Shown here: positions 9,569 to 19,410 of the stretch, piece after piece
Layout: the number at the start of each line of letters is the position of its first letter
How positions within the stretch are numbered: the first letter of the stretch is position 1
Assembly (NCBI RefSeq): GCF_000348985.1
Contig: NC_035923.1
Location: 806,001 to 870,000, forward strand
DNA: 64,000 nt
DNA from: Huiozyma naganishii CBS 8797
Taxonomy: Eukaryota > Ascomycota > Saccharomycetes > Saccharomycetales > Saccharomycetaceae
Direction: 5' to 3'
Position numbers and translations under genes: made by a program
The notes under the pieces: model-generated
Told to the model about the DNA's origin: nothing
Seen by the model: the letters and a program-made list of their open reading frames with translations, nothing else
Database searches by the model: none

Positions 9569-10816
9569 ATGACTGCAATTGCTAAGCCTGTCGGGATTGC
9601 AAACCTGCCCAACCAGCGGTACAAGATTGTGAGCGAGCAAGGCGGTGTGCTCAACTTGATGGTGTGTGGGGAGAGCGGGCTCGGGAAGACGACGTTTATC
9701 AATACGCTGTTCCAGACGACGCTGAAGCACGCGGACCCACAGCGGCGCCGCGAGTTGCCCATCCGGAGAACCGTCGAGATCGACGTTACGAGGGCCGTCC
9801 TGGAGGAGAAGAGCTTCAACCTCAGGGTCAACGTCATCGACACGCCCGGGTTTGGGGACAACATAAATAACAGGAAAGCCTGGCAGCCGCTCGTCGACTT
9901 CATCGACGACCAGCACGACTCGTTCATGCGTCAGGACCAGCAGCCCTACCGTGGGGTCAAGTTTGACCTCAGAGTTCACGCCGTGCTCTACTTCATTAAG
10001 CCCACGGGCCACGGGTTGAAACCGCTCGATATAGAGACGATGAAACGGCTCGCTACACGGGCCAACCTGATCCCCGTAATTGCAAAATCGGACACATTGA
10101 CCGCACAGGAACTGGCCACGTTCAAATCAAGGATCAGACAGGTCATCGAGGCGCAGGAGATCAGAATCTTCACCCCGCCACTGGACTCCTCTTCGCTAGG
10201 TGGTGGTGACGACGAGCCTGCAGGGCATGGGGACAGCACCCCCGTGGCCACACAGGATACTGCCGCAATTGAACATGCAAGACAATTGATCGAGTCCATG
10301 CCATTTGCGATTGTCGGGTCCGAAAAGAAATTCGACGATGGGAAGGGCACGATGGTCGCCGCAAGGAAGTACCCATGGGGGTTGGTAGAGGTCGAAAACG
10401 ATGAACACTGCGACTTCCGGAAGTTGAGAAGCCTGCTGCTGAGAACGTACTTGCTGGACTTGATTCTAACCACGGAGGAAATCCACTACGAGGCCTACAG
10501 GAGACTCAGATTGGAAGGCGTCACAGAAGAGAAGGATAAAGAAAACGGTAACGGCTCTTTGTCCACAAGTACCTCTGGTGCCCCAGTAAAGGCACCGGCA
10601 AGGAAATTGTTCTACAACCCCAAATACAAAGAGGAGGAGAACGCTCTGAAGAAGTACTTCACCGATCAAGTGAAGGCAGAGGAACAAAGATTTAGACAAT
10701 GGGAACAAAACATCGTCAACGAGAGAATCAGACTGAACGGTGATCTCGAGGAAACTCAAAATAACGTTAAGAAATTAGAGGAACAGGTAAGAAACTTGCA
10801 GTTGAAGAAACGGTGA
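9569..10816 (+). CDS. CDC12: Septin Cdc12
   Basis: This GTP-binding septin builds the bud-neck ring filaments that act as scaffold and barrier in cytokinesis. The 415-residue product (S. cerevisiae 407) has the P-loop GESGLGKT at residues 34-41, the DTPGFGD switch and the AKSDTLT base-recognition motif. The septin-unique element around KYPWGLVEVEN is also present. A long C-terminal coiled coil covers about 350-415. An insert rich in Gly, Asp and Pro (GGGDDEPAGHGDSTP) lies in the middle. The 5' half uses GC-ending codons strongly, while the 3' half returns to AT-richer codons. The frame is intact. Confidence 0.97.
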   Translation: MTAIAKPVGIANLPNQRYKIVSEQGGVLNLMVCGESGLGKTTFINTLFQTTLKHADPQRRRELPIRRTVEIDVTRAVLEEKSFNLRVNVIDTPGFGDNINNRKAWQPLVDFIDDQHDSFMRQDQQPYRGVKFDLRVHAVLYFIKPTGHGLKPLDIETMKRLATRANLIPVIAKSDTLTAQELATFKSRIRQVIEAQEIRIFTPPLDSSSLGGGDDEPAGHGDSTPVATQDTAAIEHARQLIESMPFAIVGSEKKFDDGKGTMVAARKYPWGLVEVENDEHCDFRKLRSLLLRTYLLDLILTTEEIHYEAYRRLRLEGVTEEKDKENGNGSLSTSTSGAPVKAPARKLFYNPKYKEEENALKKYFTDQVKAEEQRFRQWEQNIVNERIRLNGDLEETQNNVKKLEEQVRNLQLKKR

Positions 10817-10830
10817 TAGAGACAGCAGGA

Positions 10831-10837
10831 TTACCCG
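10831..10837 (-). promoter_or_regulatory. Candidate Reb1 site after CDC12
   Basis: TTACCCG is the core Reb1 recognition sequence and lies 15 bp after the CDC12 stop. Reb1 sites there can act as road-block terminators in S. cerevisiae. The role here is inferred from the motif only. Confidence 0.4.
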
Positions 10838-11103
10838 CGTGCTTTCCTGCAAGCAACCTCCTGTCTCCGCTCATTTTTACGAACAACCAAACCTCAACGC
10901 ACATTCTTTATTCCCGTCCATAAATGAACTTACCTTCTTTTGTCCTTCCTCTTCTTCTTATTATTACTGGGACTGAAAATCAATAATAGAGTGGTTATAT
11001 ATGTATATACCAATCAAGAACAGTAGCCCTTTCTCCATTACAAAATATAGGAACCGGTCCCCCACTCCTCAATTCTTAAATATATCCAGCGTCGTCTACA
11101 GAA

Positions 11104-11736
11104 TCAACCATCTTTACGCTCTATAAAGGACAATATAACCTTCTTACAATTCTCAACAATGCAACGATTCAGTATAACGTAGTTCATAAAATACTCTAAC
11201 CCTCTTCGCCTTTCCATCAGCCATTTTTTACTCATATTAACGTCTTGGTATTGCCAGTAACTGTACCATGGCACTGGCGGAGGCAGGGGCGGTACTTTTA
11301 TCGCCATTAACTTGCTCGTTCGTTCCCTGTCCTGAACCCTAACTGCCTCCTCTTTAATCTCATGCAACTCCTCTAACAGCTCCTCACGGAAGGTAACAAA
11401 CTGCGAGTACCGCTTGTATATATGTATCTGCGGGGTCGCCGCAGCTGCCCGTTTATCACGGGAGACAGGCTGGAGAACTATGGTTATCTTCCAAACAGCA
11501 AACTTACCACCGTTGTGGCCCCCCATTAAAGTACAATCGCTCACTTGAGCCTTCAAAAAGTTATAGTTCGAGTTTATCGCACTGTTGCTTCGCCTCCTGT
11601 TACTGATCCCATATGTAGACATGGACGCCACACTTATATTACATGCATCGCGCTCATCAGTCGTAGTTTCAGATTCGTCGTCTTCATCAATCAATGCAAT
11701 CGGCTCCGGGGGGAGAAACGTCAGGTTGCAACTCAT
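11104..11736 (-). CDS. YPT35: PX-domain endosomal protein Ypt35
   Basis: Ypt35 binds phosphatidylinositol-3-phosphate on endosomes and recruits Vps13 to membrane contacts. The 210-residue product (S. cerevisiae 214) starts with a conserved FLPPEPIALIDED segment, a short proline/acidic motif of the kind that binds the Vps13 adaptor domain. The PX domain covers about residues 60-205 and contains YKRYSQF, PPLPPPVPWYSYWQYQ and RRRGLEYFMNYVI. It corresponds to YHR105W. TRR2, between YPT35 and CDC12 in S. cerevisiae, is absent. The start codon is the first ATG of the frame. Confidence 0.92.
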   Translation of the reverse strand: MSCNLTFLPPEPIALIDEDDESETTTDERDACNISVASMSTYGISNRRRSNSAINSNYNFLKAQVSDCTLMGGHNGGKFAVWKITIVLQPVSRDKRAAAATPQIHIYKRYSQFVTFREELLEELHEIKEEAVRVQDRERTSKLMAIKVPPLPPPVPWYSYWQYQDVNMSKKWLMERRRGLEYFMNYVILNRCIVENCKKVILSFIERKDG

Positions 11737-12059
11737 TGGGAAAAAGTAAAAACCTCCCTTTTCAATCTAGCGTCGTAACTGTACTTGATAACGTCCTGGA
11801 TAGCATCAGATGTTACGCCATCGTAACATACTTCAGCATATATACCCTGTTTCTCTTCTTTTGGCCGATATATTTTTCGGTTTCCTCCCAAAAAATAAGC
11901 AATAAGATCGTTATCTAGGGGAAGCATCGAAGAGAAGAAACAGAAGTAAAAAAGTGGTCCTTTAAAGAGTTGTCTGTGTATATATTAGTCAACTATTAGT
12001 TTGGTTTATTTCAGTTGATTATGGGTCGACAATTCGTTTGACAATAGCCCGCCCGCTAT
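11737..12059. other. Intergenic YPT35 promoter / SBE22 3' end
   Basis: About 320 bp without coding potential between two minus-strand genes. GRE3 lies in this slot in S. cerevisiae and is not here. No clear motifs are seen. Confidence 0.4.
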
Positions 12060-14615
12060 CTAGAATTTTTTATAATAATGAAGCCATTTCCTAACAAAAA
12101 TGCTGTTGACGTTCTCCATATCGATCAGTTCAGTCATCGGTATCGGTATACAGAAGTTTGAGTCGTCCTGCGTGGCAAGACTCTTCATGTCCATGAAACC
12201 AAAATGGTAGTTCAGTAAAATGTTCAAACTAAACGATAACAATATTTTGTAGTTGCTGATGACTTTGGCGGAGCGATAGTACTCCCACGGTTTTTTCGCG
12301 AACATTTCAGGGTTTACAGGGGAGTTGCTGAACGGCTGGCCGTTGTGCACTACTATAATATCCATAATCCACATGAATAACGTATGATCAACACGTTCCA
12401 GTACATTCCACCACGTGTTAAAGTTCAAGCAGTCTTGGTTGAATTCGTCTTTGAAGTCGTCCGTACGAAGCAGATACGAACCCATGATACTTTTCGGTGA
12501 CACAATCTTTTCGTCATATTGTTCCTGGCAAACGTCATTGAAGCACGCCAGTTGAATCAAATTCACAGCCTCCCAAACATCCTTCAAAGACCCAAAGGAC
12601 TCGTCAGATAGGAAATGGTGGAATAGTAATTCGTCTCCAGGAAGTAAACCGGCTGAAGAAATGGATTTTAATTGTAACATCAACATTAAGTCCTTCGATA
12701 TTTCGTCTTCCCCGTTCCGCTTAGTACGAATAACACGATTGATGCTCTGATCTATTTCAAGCTCTTTGTTTTTGGGGAAGTCCATTTTATTGATTAATTG
12801 GAGGACTTGCTCGTATGACTCCAAATACCGCGAAGTGATAATTTTTGCGTTACCTTGTAATACTTCACTGTAGACCTTGGATCTAACATCGGCAGTGAGT
12901 GCTGTCTCCCATATCATTTTCTTCAAACTTTTTAAAGAAGACTTGCGTGTAATATCCCTATCTAACAGCAGAATAAACTTTTGCTTATTTGTCTCATCCC
13001 TTATCATCCTTTGTTCACGCTCCGACGTTCTGTCAAGCTGGTCGATGGACGCCATGCTCATGCTTTTGGATATCTGCTTCTCATGCGCTCTCTTCTCGGC
13101 CACGTCCTTCGGTGGTAACCAGCTCGGTCTTGAGTGACTCATCATGTCCAATTTATCCTTCGATATCAAGATCAAATCCTCCAGGCCTTCATCACTAGCT
13201 TGCTTCAATTCGATAGGTAAGACGTCCGCCGAATTCGTTCTTTCGGTCAATTTCGATTTAGACAAGGTACTCGAGCTTTGAATGTATACATCGGACAGGT
13301 TTTTTGTCGTATTTTTAATGTACTGGAAATCTGAAACCCGATTGATACCAGGAATAGGTGACGTTGGCATTTGGAAGAAATCGAGACTACCAAAAGTCGT
13401 TTTTTCATTGGCGAAGGAGTTGTCCGGGGTTTTCAAGTTCTTGTTATACATGGACGGGTTGTTGTCTTTTTGAGGTGTAACGTTCAGTTCACTTTGATCC
13501 CTTGGTCCGCTTTGCAACCTATTTGGTTGATGATTCATCACATGCTTATGTTTAGGTCCAGATGAAGTTAAAAACGCACTAGTTGAGAAGGATGCCATTG
13601 GTATATTCCATATCAAAGAATCGTCAATATCCCCCTCTTGCAAATCTACCACAGGGTCTTGTTCGTCGTAGAACCTCTCCTTTTTCTTGATCGATTTTCT
13701 CAGCGAGGTTTCAGTCTGCTCTTTACGAAGTCTGTAACGTTGGGAAGCAGTTAACGGAATCTTATTTGGTAAAATTGCTGTTGTACTGTTGGAATGACCA
13801 TATATGTTTGTGTTTGTGGTTCCTGCCGTAATCGGACCACCGTTGCTGAACGATTTCGATTGGTTGTAACCGGTATTCGTTTCATTCAACTGGTACGGCC
13901 TTGAGATCTGTTGCAGAATCGGCTCGCTGCCATTAGCGTGACGATAAGAACTCTGCTTCAAAGTGGTCGCCGACCCATCTGCATTATTCTTGAATATAAG
14001 TTTGGTTCTCAAAGGTGATGACTGTAGGGACTTCTCACTCGCGGAAGATACTGATAGCACATCGCCGTTGTTTGGGGTGTGTATATCAATGTCGATATTG
14101 CTTTGATTCATCATCAAAGTAGAATTACCTTCGGAAATCGTGGAGTTTCTGTCCCTCACATTACTTTTACTTATACCCAATGCCTCAAACTCGTGTTCAA
14201 TAGATGACCTCCCCGAGTCGTAATCAGAAGAGGGAGACGAAAACAATTCTGAGGTTTTTGTGCCAATGGAATCATCAGAGATAGGCCTGTCGTTTCTCAT
14301 CATGAAGCGTTTGTTGGGAGGCGAGAATTCGTCAAAAGATGCCAACTCGTTTTCCATCTTCATTTTGTTTGTATCCAGGGGAGTGCCAATCTCCGCTTTC
14401 ATATTACTGAACTTCGACGACAGATTTTCACTCGGCCTGCGTTGATTTCCCAGTCCCAATGGGAGCCCTATTTTGGGGGACGTGGGCGACAGTCGTGTCC
14501 CAGTGGCGTTACTCTGATTCTTGGAAATGACTAAAGTCCTCAACGAAACCTCGTTGTACTGGGTTTTTGGAAAAGTGTTTTGTTTCAGACCACTTCCGCG
14601 ACTTGTGGCATCCAT
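12060..14615 (-). CDS. SBE22: Sbe22/Sbe2 family, Golgi-to-surface transport of wall components
   Basis: Sbe2 and Sbe22 are paralogous Golgi proteins needed for bud growth and delivery of cell-wall material. The 851-residue product matches the length of S. cerevisiae Sbe22 (852). The first half is low-complexity and Ser/Asn/Thr-rich. The conserved half begins near WLPPKDVAEKRAHEKQISKSMSMASIDQLDR and runs to the end (VRKWLHYYKKF). A basic stretch (QRYRLRKEQTETSLRKSIKKKERF) precedes it. I prefer SBE22 to SBE2 because of its neighbours YPT35 and KIC1; sequence alone cannot separate the two. The frame is intact and starts with ATG. Confidence 0.88.
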   Translation of the reverse strand: MDATSRGSGLKQNTFPKTQYNEVSLRTLVISKNQSNATGTRLSPTSPKIGLPLGLGNQRRPSENLSSKFSNMKAEIGTPLDTNKMKMENELASFDEFSPPNKRFMMRNDRPISDDSIGTKTSELFSSPSSDYDSGRSSIEHEFEALGISKSNVRDRNSTISEGNSTLMMNQSNIDIDIHTPNNGDVLSVSSASEKSLQSSPLRTKLIFKNNADGSATTLKQSSYRHANGSEPILQQISRPYQLNETNTGYNQSKSFSNGGPITAGTTNTNIYGHSNSTTAILPNKIPLTASQRYRLRKEQTETSLRKSIKKKERFYDEQDPVVDLQEGDIDDSLIWNIPMASFSTSAFLTSSGPKHKHVMNHQPNRLQSGPRDQSELNVTPQKDNNPSMYNKNLKTPDNSFANEKTTFGSLDFFQMPTSPIPGINRVSDFQYIKNTTKNLSDVYIQSSSTLSKSKLTERTNSADVLPIELKQASDEGLEDLILISKDKLDMMSHSRPSWLPPKDVAEKRAHEKQISKSMSMASIDQLDRTSEREQRMIRDETNKQKFILLLDRDITRKSSLKSLKKMIWETALTADVRSKVYSEVLQGNAKIITSRYLESYEQVLQLINKMDFPKNKELEIDQSINRVIRTKRNGEDEISKDLMLMLQLKSISSAGLLPGDELLFHHFLSDESFGSLKDVWEAVNLIQLACFNDVCQEQYDEKIVSPKSIMGSYLLRTDDFKDEFNQDCLNFNTWWNVLERVDHTLFMWIMDIIVVHNGQPFSNSPVNPEMFAKKPWEYYRSAKVISNYKILLSFSLNILLNYHFGFMDMKSLATQDDSNFCIPIPMTELIDMENVNSIFVRKWLHYYKKF

Positions 14616-15264
14616 TTTGTATGATATAATAAGCGAATGTCAGCCCTATTGTTTTGCTGCTTAGGGGTTACAGATGGGTGGTTTCAAGCTAGAAAAGGCT
14701 TCAAAACTTGTACGCCAAGAGAGTCTATCAGAACCTCAAATGGCTCTCTTGATTTTGTCCAATTTTTTTTTGTATTCAAAATACTGGTGGAAACAATGCC
14801 GACAAAATGCGTTGAAAAGTGCTGGGATGCCGCAAAAATACTCAAAGTCAACCGACTTACTTCACAATGTTGCCCTAACGTTAAAGTTTCGTTCCACAAC
14901 AATTAAATTGATGCAGATGACGATCACAGACACGAACGTTCCAAGATCATGTCAAAACGCTCCTGCATCTTTCCACTTTCGAATCTATTTATTTTTTTCT
15001 TTCATTTTTTTTTGCGATTTTTCTTTCTCGAACAAGACGAATGCGCGCCAAGAAGTGAAGAGAAGATGCAGTAACCAACCGGGCTACGCAGGCTGTGTTT
15101 GATCGTGCGGTATGTGCGATCCCTACCGGAGGTTGGGGGCTGGGGAGGTTATTATGCAGAAGAGGGAAAAAAATGTTGAGTGAAAAGAGTATATATGTGA
15201 TGCGCAGTACGTTATGTATTGTACTTCGCTTCTATGTAGGAGCATGCGTTTGTTCAGTGTCTTG
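14616..15264. promoter_or_regulatory. SBE22 upstream region / KIC1 3' end
   Basis: About 650 bp between two minus-strand genes. It contains poly-T tracts (around 14990-15030) and short overlapping ORFs that I judge to be chance. No RNA gene or LTR is recognised. Confidence 0.4.
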
Positions 15265-18200
15265 CTACTTGTCTTCTACATCGCTGACTGTTGCCAAGGG
15301 AGCTGCGATGCTGCCACTGCTGTTGTTATTCTTGACCTCGTTGCCGTTCAGTGCAGAAGATACGGAGTTACCGGTGTTGGCGGACGTTGCTGATTCTAGC
15401 TGTGTCTTTAGCGTGTTCTCAATAACTGGGAGCCCCGTTTCGAACATCTGGAGTAGAATATTTAGTTCTTCTAGAACTTGTGGTTTGCGGTCCATGTGGC
15501 GTTTGACACCGGACCCCATCCCGAACGAGCTTACATCTTGGAACATATCCATCCGCAAAATGGTGGGAGGCGGAAGCATCACGTGGGGATCCCCCATCGT
15601 AGCGGCCATTGTTGCAGACCCCGGATTCGACGAGTTGTTAGATATACTTGTTGGCCCTCCTGGGTGAGAAAATGCATTGAGTTCCGACGCAGTGGCACTT
15701 CCAGTAGCGCCGACCGCAGCGTTCAACACCGAATGACTCGTTGAGGGATGGTTCGCGGTATATTCGTTGTTCAAAGAATTCTTCCTGTGGGATACACTTG
15801 GGCTTCTCTTGACCTTGCCTAAATTAGCTGCACCGTTCAACGCACTTCCGAAATCCATGTGCTTTTCGCTTATGGGCGTCATGGACACAGGGTTCTTCTT
15901 TGCTGAACTTGTGTTCACGCCAAATTGGTTGATATTCTCATTGCCTGGCACCCCTGCAGCGCTATTAGCTATGGGATCTAGTAGTTTATTCCTAGCAATT
16001 GTGGTCGGTAACGGCATTTGTAGTTTTAGATTGGGATTATTCTTCTTGAAGTCGACATTTACCCTCGTAGGCTCCTTTTCAGAGACTGTCGGTTTCACCA
16101 CAGACGGGCTGGTGGACGTTAAGTTTGCGGAACTGCCACTACTATTGTGCGGTGCGTTTAGCGGATGCAGTAGCAAATCTTTACTCTCGTTTACACCAGT
16201 CATGGGTCTCATGGTGGGCGGGGCGCCCAAATTGGAGGCCGGGTTTGTCCCGTTTGCGTTGGTTGGTGATGAACCAACTCGTTTGTTTGGGGACCCAGTG
16301 GCAGAAAGAAGTACCTTCGCCGGTGACGGCGTCCGTTTGTGTACATTAGAAGCAGAGATGTTGTTATAACCGGAGGTAGCCCGAGAGATATCATCGGTGG
16401 CCGAGTTTGATGCGCCAGTTGTTTCGCTTTCGTTGATCCGCGGGCTTGACTTGTTGTTGTTAACGGTCAATCTTCTTACTAACCCGGGCGGTTGCTGATA
16501 TGATAGCGGCGTAAGTGAAACTGTAGATGACCTTGGTTTCGTCTTTTGATCTGTAGATGTGGATATCGTTCCATCAGGTAACTCCTCTGGTATTTCGATC
16601 TCAACTGCCGTGGGTGCGGACGTTATTGCGCTCTGCGGTCCCTTAGACGGTTTGTTGAATTTTGTTTGTAAGACTGGGAGAGAGGGTGTGCTCTGTGTGT
16701 AGTATGGATTTGGGTTTCCACTAGGTCTCGATGCTGGATGCTGTGTGGTCTTTTCTACAGTAATGTCTTCCTTTAGAGTCCCCAAGACGGATGCAGAGTT
16801 AGTGGCTGATATTCGCGGTATTTCAGGTTCGCAACTTTCTACCTCTTTAATACCATCACTACCTTCAAACAAGTCTAGCAACTGTTTGGGCGCTTTAGTT
16901 TCAATTCTTCTACTCGTATTTGCGTTCGTATTAAATGTACTCGAACTGATTTTACTCTTGGAATGAAGCTGAGTCCCCGTCCCAGGAAGTGGTTTACTAT
17001 GGTAATTCCCGGTATTGGTTGCTTGCTGTGGTGCATTTAGAGTGGAAGCATGATACATGGTAGTAGGTATTCCTTCCCCAATGGTGGTGCCCTGGAAAAA
17101 GCTTTTCGTAATATTTCCTGTCTGATAATAAGAGAATTGCTCCTCTTCTGGGTATGCATAATTGAATTGATCATGAGCCTCTGAAACCCATTCGCTATTT
17201 TCCTCTGGAATTGCGTCCACGTTAATGTTGTTCTCCAAGATGTACTCTGCTGAGCTTAAGGAATCAAAATCCCACTTGAAATCCAATTGCGAATTCTCTG
17301 TGTTATCCGAAGACTCTGCAACAACTGGAGTTTCCGACTGTTTTTGTCTCTTGTTATTATCATCATCGACACCGATAACGCTTTCCCTATTATTTTTATC
17401 TCTGAACAATAGATATCTTGTTATCAGCTCTTTCAGAACGATAGTGGGGGTCGTTTTATGCGCTTTTATGAATTTAGACTTTAACAATTCGTCAGCTGAC
17501 AGTCTTTCGTTTGGATCTTCATCCAAACATAATGCAATAAACTCTTTTATGAGTGGGGTATAGTTTCTACCTTCTAATCTGGGTGGTTTCGACTTAGTGA
17601 TCAGTTGCATCGCTCGAAGCGCTTCCACATCACAGTAGGGCGGATTCCCAGTAGAAATTTCATAGGCAGTAATACCGAGCGACCATATGTCGACTTTTGT
17701 ATCATAGTAGACACCTTCCATGATAACTTCAGGCGCCATCCAGTACGGTGTCCCAGCCATTGTTTGTCTTCGAAGTGTTCTTTGGTTTAGCTGTGCAGCT
17801 ACCCCGAAATCACATAGTTTCACACCACCTTCATTGGTTATCAACACGTTGGCAGCCTTTATATCCCTGTGTATAATGTTGTCCTTGTGAATGAATTTCA
17901 AGGCAACCAACAACTCTCGCATTATCACGCCAATATATTTTTCATCGATTTTCCCCGGTCGAAGCAGTGACCGAAGGGACCCACCAGCACAGTATTCCAT
18001 AATGATCCAAAGACTTGTGTTCTTCAAGTAGGATCCATAGTATCTTGTAACGTTTGGTAGTTGTTTCAAAGAAGCCAAAAATTGTATTTCTCGCTGCACA
18101 TCCTCTACCTCATCCTCGTCTGAATCCAAATTCAACACTTTTATTGCGTAAACGTGTTTCGTCCTCAAGTTGTAACCTTTATAGACAACACCAAACTTAC

Positions 18201-18348
18201 CTTTTCCGATGACTTCCGTTCGTCTAAAGGCAGCGTTGATATCGTCATCTTTCTTCTTGGGGGCACTTCTCGTACTCGTTACAGCCGTATGAGTGGGGTG
18301 TTCCCCTGTATTGCTCGTCGCACCTTCGGGCACCATTTTTCTCATCAT
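15265..18348 (-). CDS. KIC1: PAK/GC-kinase-type Ser/Thr kinase Kic1 of the RAM network
   Basis: Kic1 acts in the RAM pathway (with Hym1, Sog2, Tao3, Cbk1) for polarised growth and cell-wall integrity. The kinase domain spans about residues 44-300. It has a glycine loop GKGKFGVVYKG, the VAIK-type lysine at 70, HRDIKAANVL from 160, DFG at 180-182 and the germinal-centre-kinase signature GTPYWMAPE at 199-207. The rest of the 1027 residues (S. cerevisiae 1080) is a long Ser/Asn/Pro-rich tail with a conserved C-terminal block (RKPQVLEELNILLQMFETGLPVIENTL). It is divergent from BIG1, as in S. cerevisiae (YHR102W/YHR101C). The frame is intact. Confidence 0.96.
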   Translation of the reverse strand: MMRKMVPEGATSNTGEHPTHTAVTSTRSAPKKKDDDINAAFRRTEVIGKGKFGVVYKGYNLRTKHVYAIKVLNLDSDEDEVEDVQREIQFLASLKQLPNVTRYYGSYLKNTSLWIIMEYCAGGSLRSLLRPGKIDEKYIGVIMRELLVALKFIHKDNIIHRDIKAANVLITNEGGVKLCDFGVAAQLNQRTLRRQTMAGTPYWMAPEVIMEGVYYDTKVDIWSLGITAYEISTGNPPYCDVEALRAMQLITKSKPPRLEGRNYTPLIKEFIALCLDEDPNERLSADELLKSKFIKAHKTTPTIVLKELITRYLLFRDKNNRESVIGVDDDNNKRQKQSETPVVAESSDNTENSQLDFKWDFDSLSSAEYILENNINVDAIPEENSEWVSEAHDQFNYAYPEEEQFSYYQTGNITKSFFQGTTIGEGIPTTMYHASTLNAPQQATNTGNYHSKPLPGTGTQLHSKSKISSSTFNTNANTSRRIETKAPKQLLDLFEGSDGIKEVESCEPEIPRISATNSASVLGTLKEDITVEKTTQHPASRPSGNPNPYYTQSTPSLPVLQTKFNKPSKGPQSAITSAPTAVEIEIPEELPDGTISTSTDQKTKPRSSTVSLTPLSYQQPPGLVRRLTVNNNKSSPRINESETTGASNSATDDISRATSGYNNISASNVHKRTPSPAKVLLSATGSPNKRVGSSPTNANGTNPASNLGAPPTMRPMTGVNESKDLLLHPLNAPHNSSGSSANLTSTSPSVVKPTVSEKEPTRVNVDFKKNNPNLKLQMPLPTTIARNKLLDPIANSAAGVPGNENINQFGVNTSSAKKNPVSMTPISEKHMDFGSALNGAANLGKVKRSPSVSHRKNSLNNEYTANHPSTSHSVLNAAVGATGSATASELNAFSHPGGPTSISNNSSNPGSATMAATMGDPHVMLPPPTILRMDMFQDVSSFGMGSGVKRHMDRKPQVLEELNILLQMFETGLPVIENTLKTQLESATSANTGNSVSSALNGNEVKNNNSSGSIAAPLATVSDVEDK

Positions 18349-19410
18349 CCTTCACAGCTCTTCACCTCTTCAAATCTAAGTTTCAAGCAATACAGGACTG
18401 AGCCGTCGTCTTCTCAAATAGAGTTCAATAAGTCGCTGAAATTTCTATTAAAAGAACAAAAAACCAATCTCCAATATTCCTTTTTCTATGGCCATAGATG
18501 TCAGGATTAACAGCACCAATATCCTATTTTTTCTCGTTCCCAAAATAATCAAAGAATAGTTCTGTCGAGTGCTCTGGTCGCCTATACAAGCCCCGTTTGA
18601 GTCGGATCGTTACTCTTCCCGCGAATATGAGATCAATCAAACATTCAAAATTTTGCCATTGTTTGACCTTCTCTTTTCTCAAGTGGACGAAAGACATGAT
18701 TTACCCGGATTCATATAAGCTCTTTTCGGGATCGACGTGCGTTGGTGTGTCAAGTATGATAGCGCCGGAGGTGTATAATTTTGATGGTTGCTGCTGTGCG
18801 TCCATGGATGGTTCAATACAGTAATATTTCAACAGAAATATAGAAGCAGGTATTTGTGGCTTATTTTTTCTTCCAATGAAAGACGCTATTAAAAGCTGTT
18901 TTATGCAAATTTGGGGAATGCAAGTGATGAAATGAGAAAGAGATGTAGCTTAGAATACTAGTGCAGTTGGCTAGTGAACACTACAAAAGACCTTTAGCAG
19001 TGAAAAGGGGGCATATAATCAAATTTTTATAGCACAGCAGCAAGGAGATTTTAAGGAAATAAAGACACTTCTTAAAAACCATGTTGTTTAACAAAGGGTG
19101 AATTGGGACCCATGTACGTGTTCTCTTTCTCTTTTTTTTGAAAATAGCTATATCTGAATTACAAAGTGCGTTCATGGGAACCCAGATATAATACTCGTAT
19201 TGCTCGTTTAGTGTCAATTTGATTTTCAAGTTTGAAATTTCTGCGTTTTGACACAATTTCTCAATTTCTTTCGTATCGAATTGAAATTGAGGCGAAGAAA
19301 AAGGAAAAAACAGATTAAGTGAAGAGAAAAACTAGTTTAACGGTAAAGGAAACGGCTCGCAAAAGGAGACCAGATCGTTCCGGTGTGAACCATTCCTTTC
19401 TATTGGAGAC
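18349..19410. promoter_or_regulatory. KIC1/BIG1 divergent promoter region
   Basis: About 1.06 kb, long for this genome. A Reb1 core (TTACCCG) sits at 18701-18707. The ORFs seen here are short and unlike known proteins. No tRNA boxes or LTR are seen. Confidence 0.45.
18701..18707 (-). promoter_or_regulatory. Candidate Reb1 site in KIC1/BIG1 promoter
   Basis: TTACCCG matches the Reb1 core. It lies about 350 bp from the KIC1 start, where Reb1 typically marks a nucleosome-free region. Motif evidence only. Confidence 0.4.

Noticed and set aside
10170..10473. Long minus-strand ORFs inside CDC12, CTM1 and RPF1
   Set aside because: They are shadows of GC-rich coding sequence on the other strand; the forward products have clear families.
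14637..15102. ORFs of 89 and 142 codons upstream of SBE22
   Set aside because: Low-complexity, Phe/Lys-rich frames over A/T tracts with no recognisable domain. They overlap each other and the SBE22 promoter.
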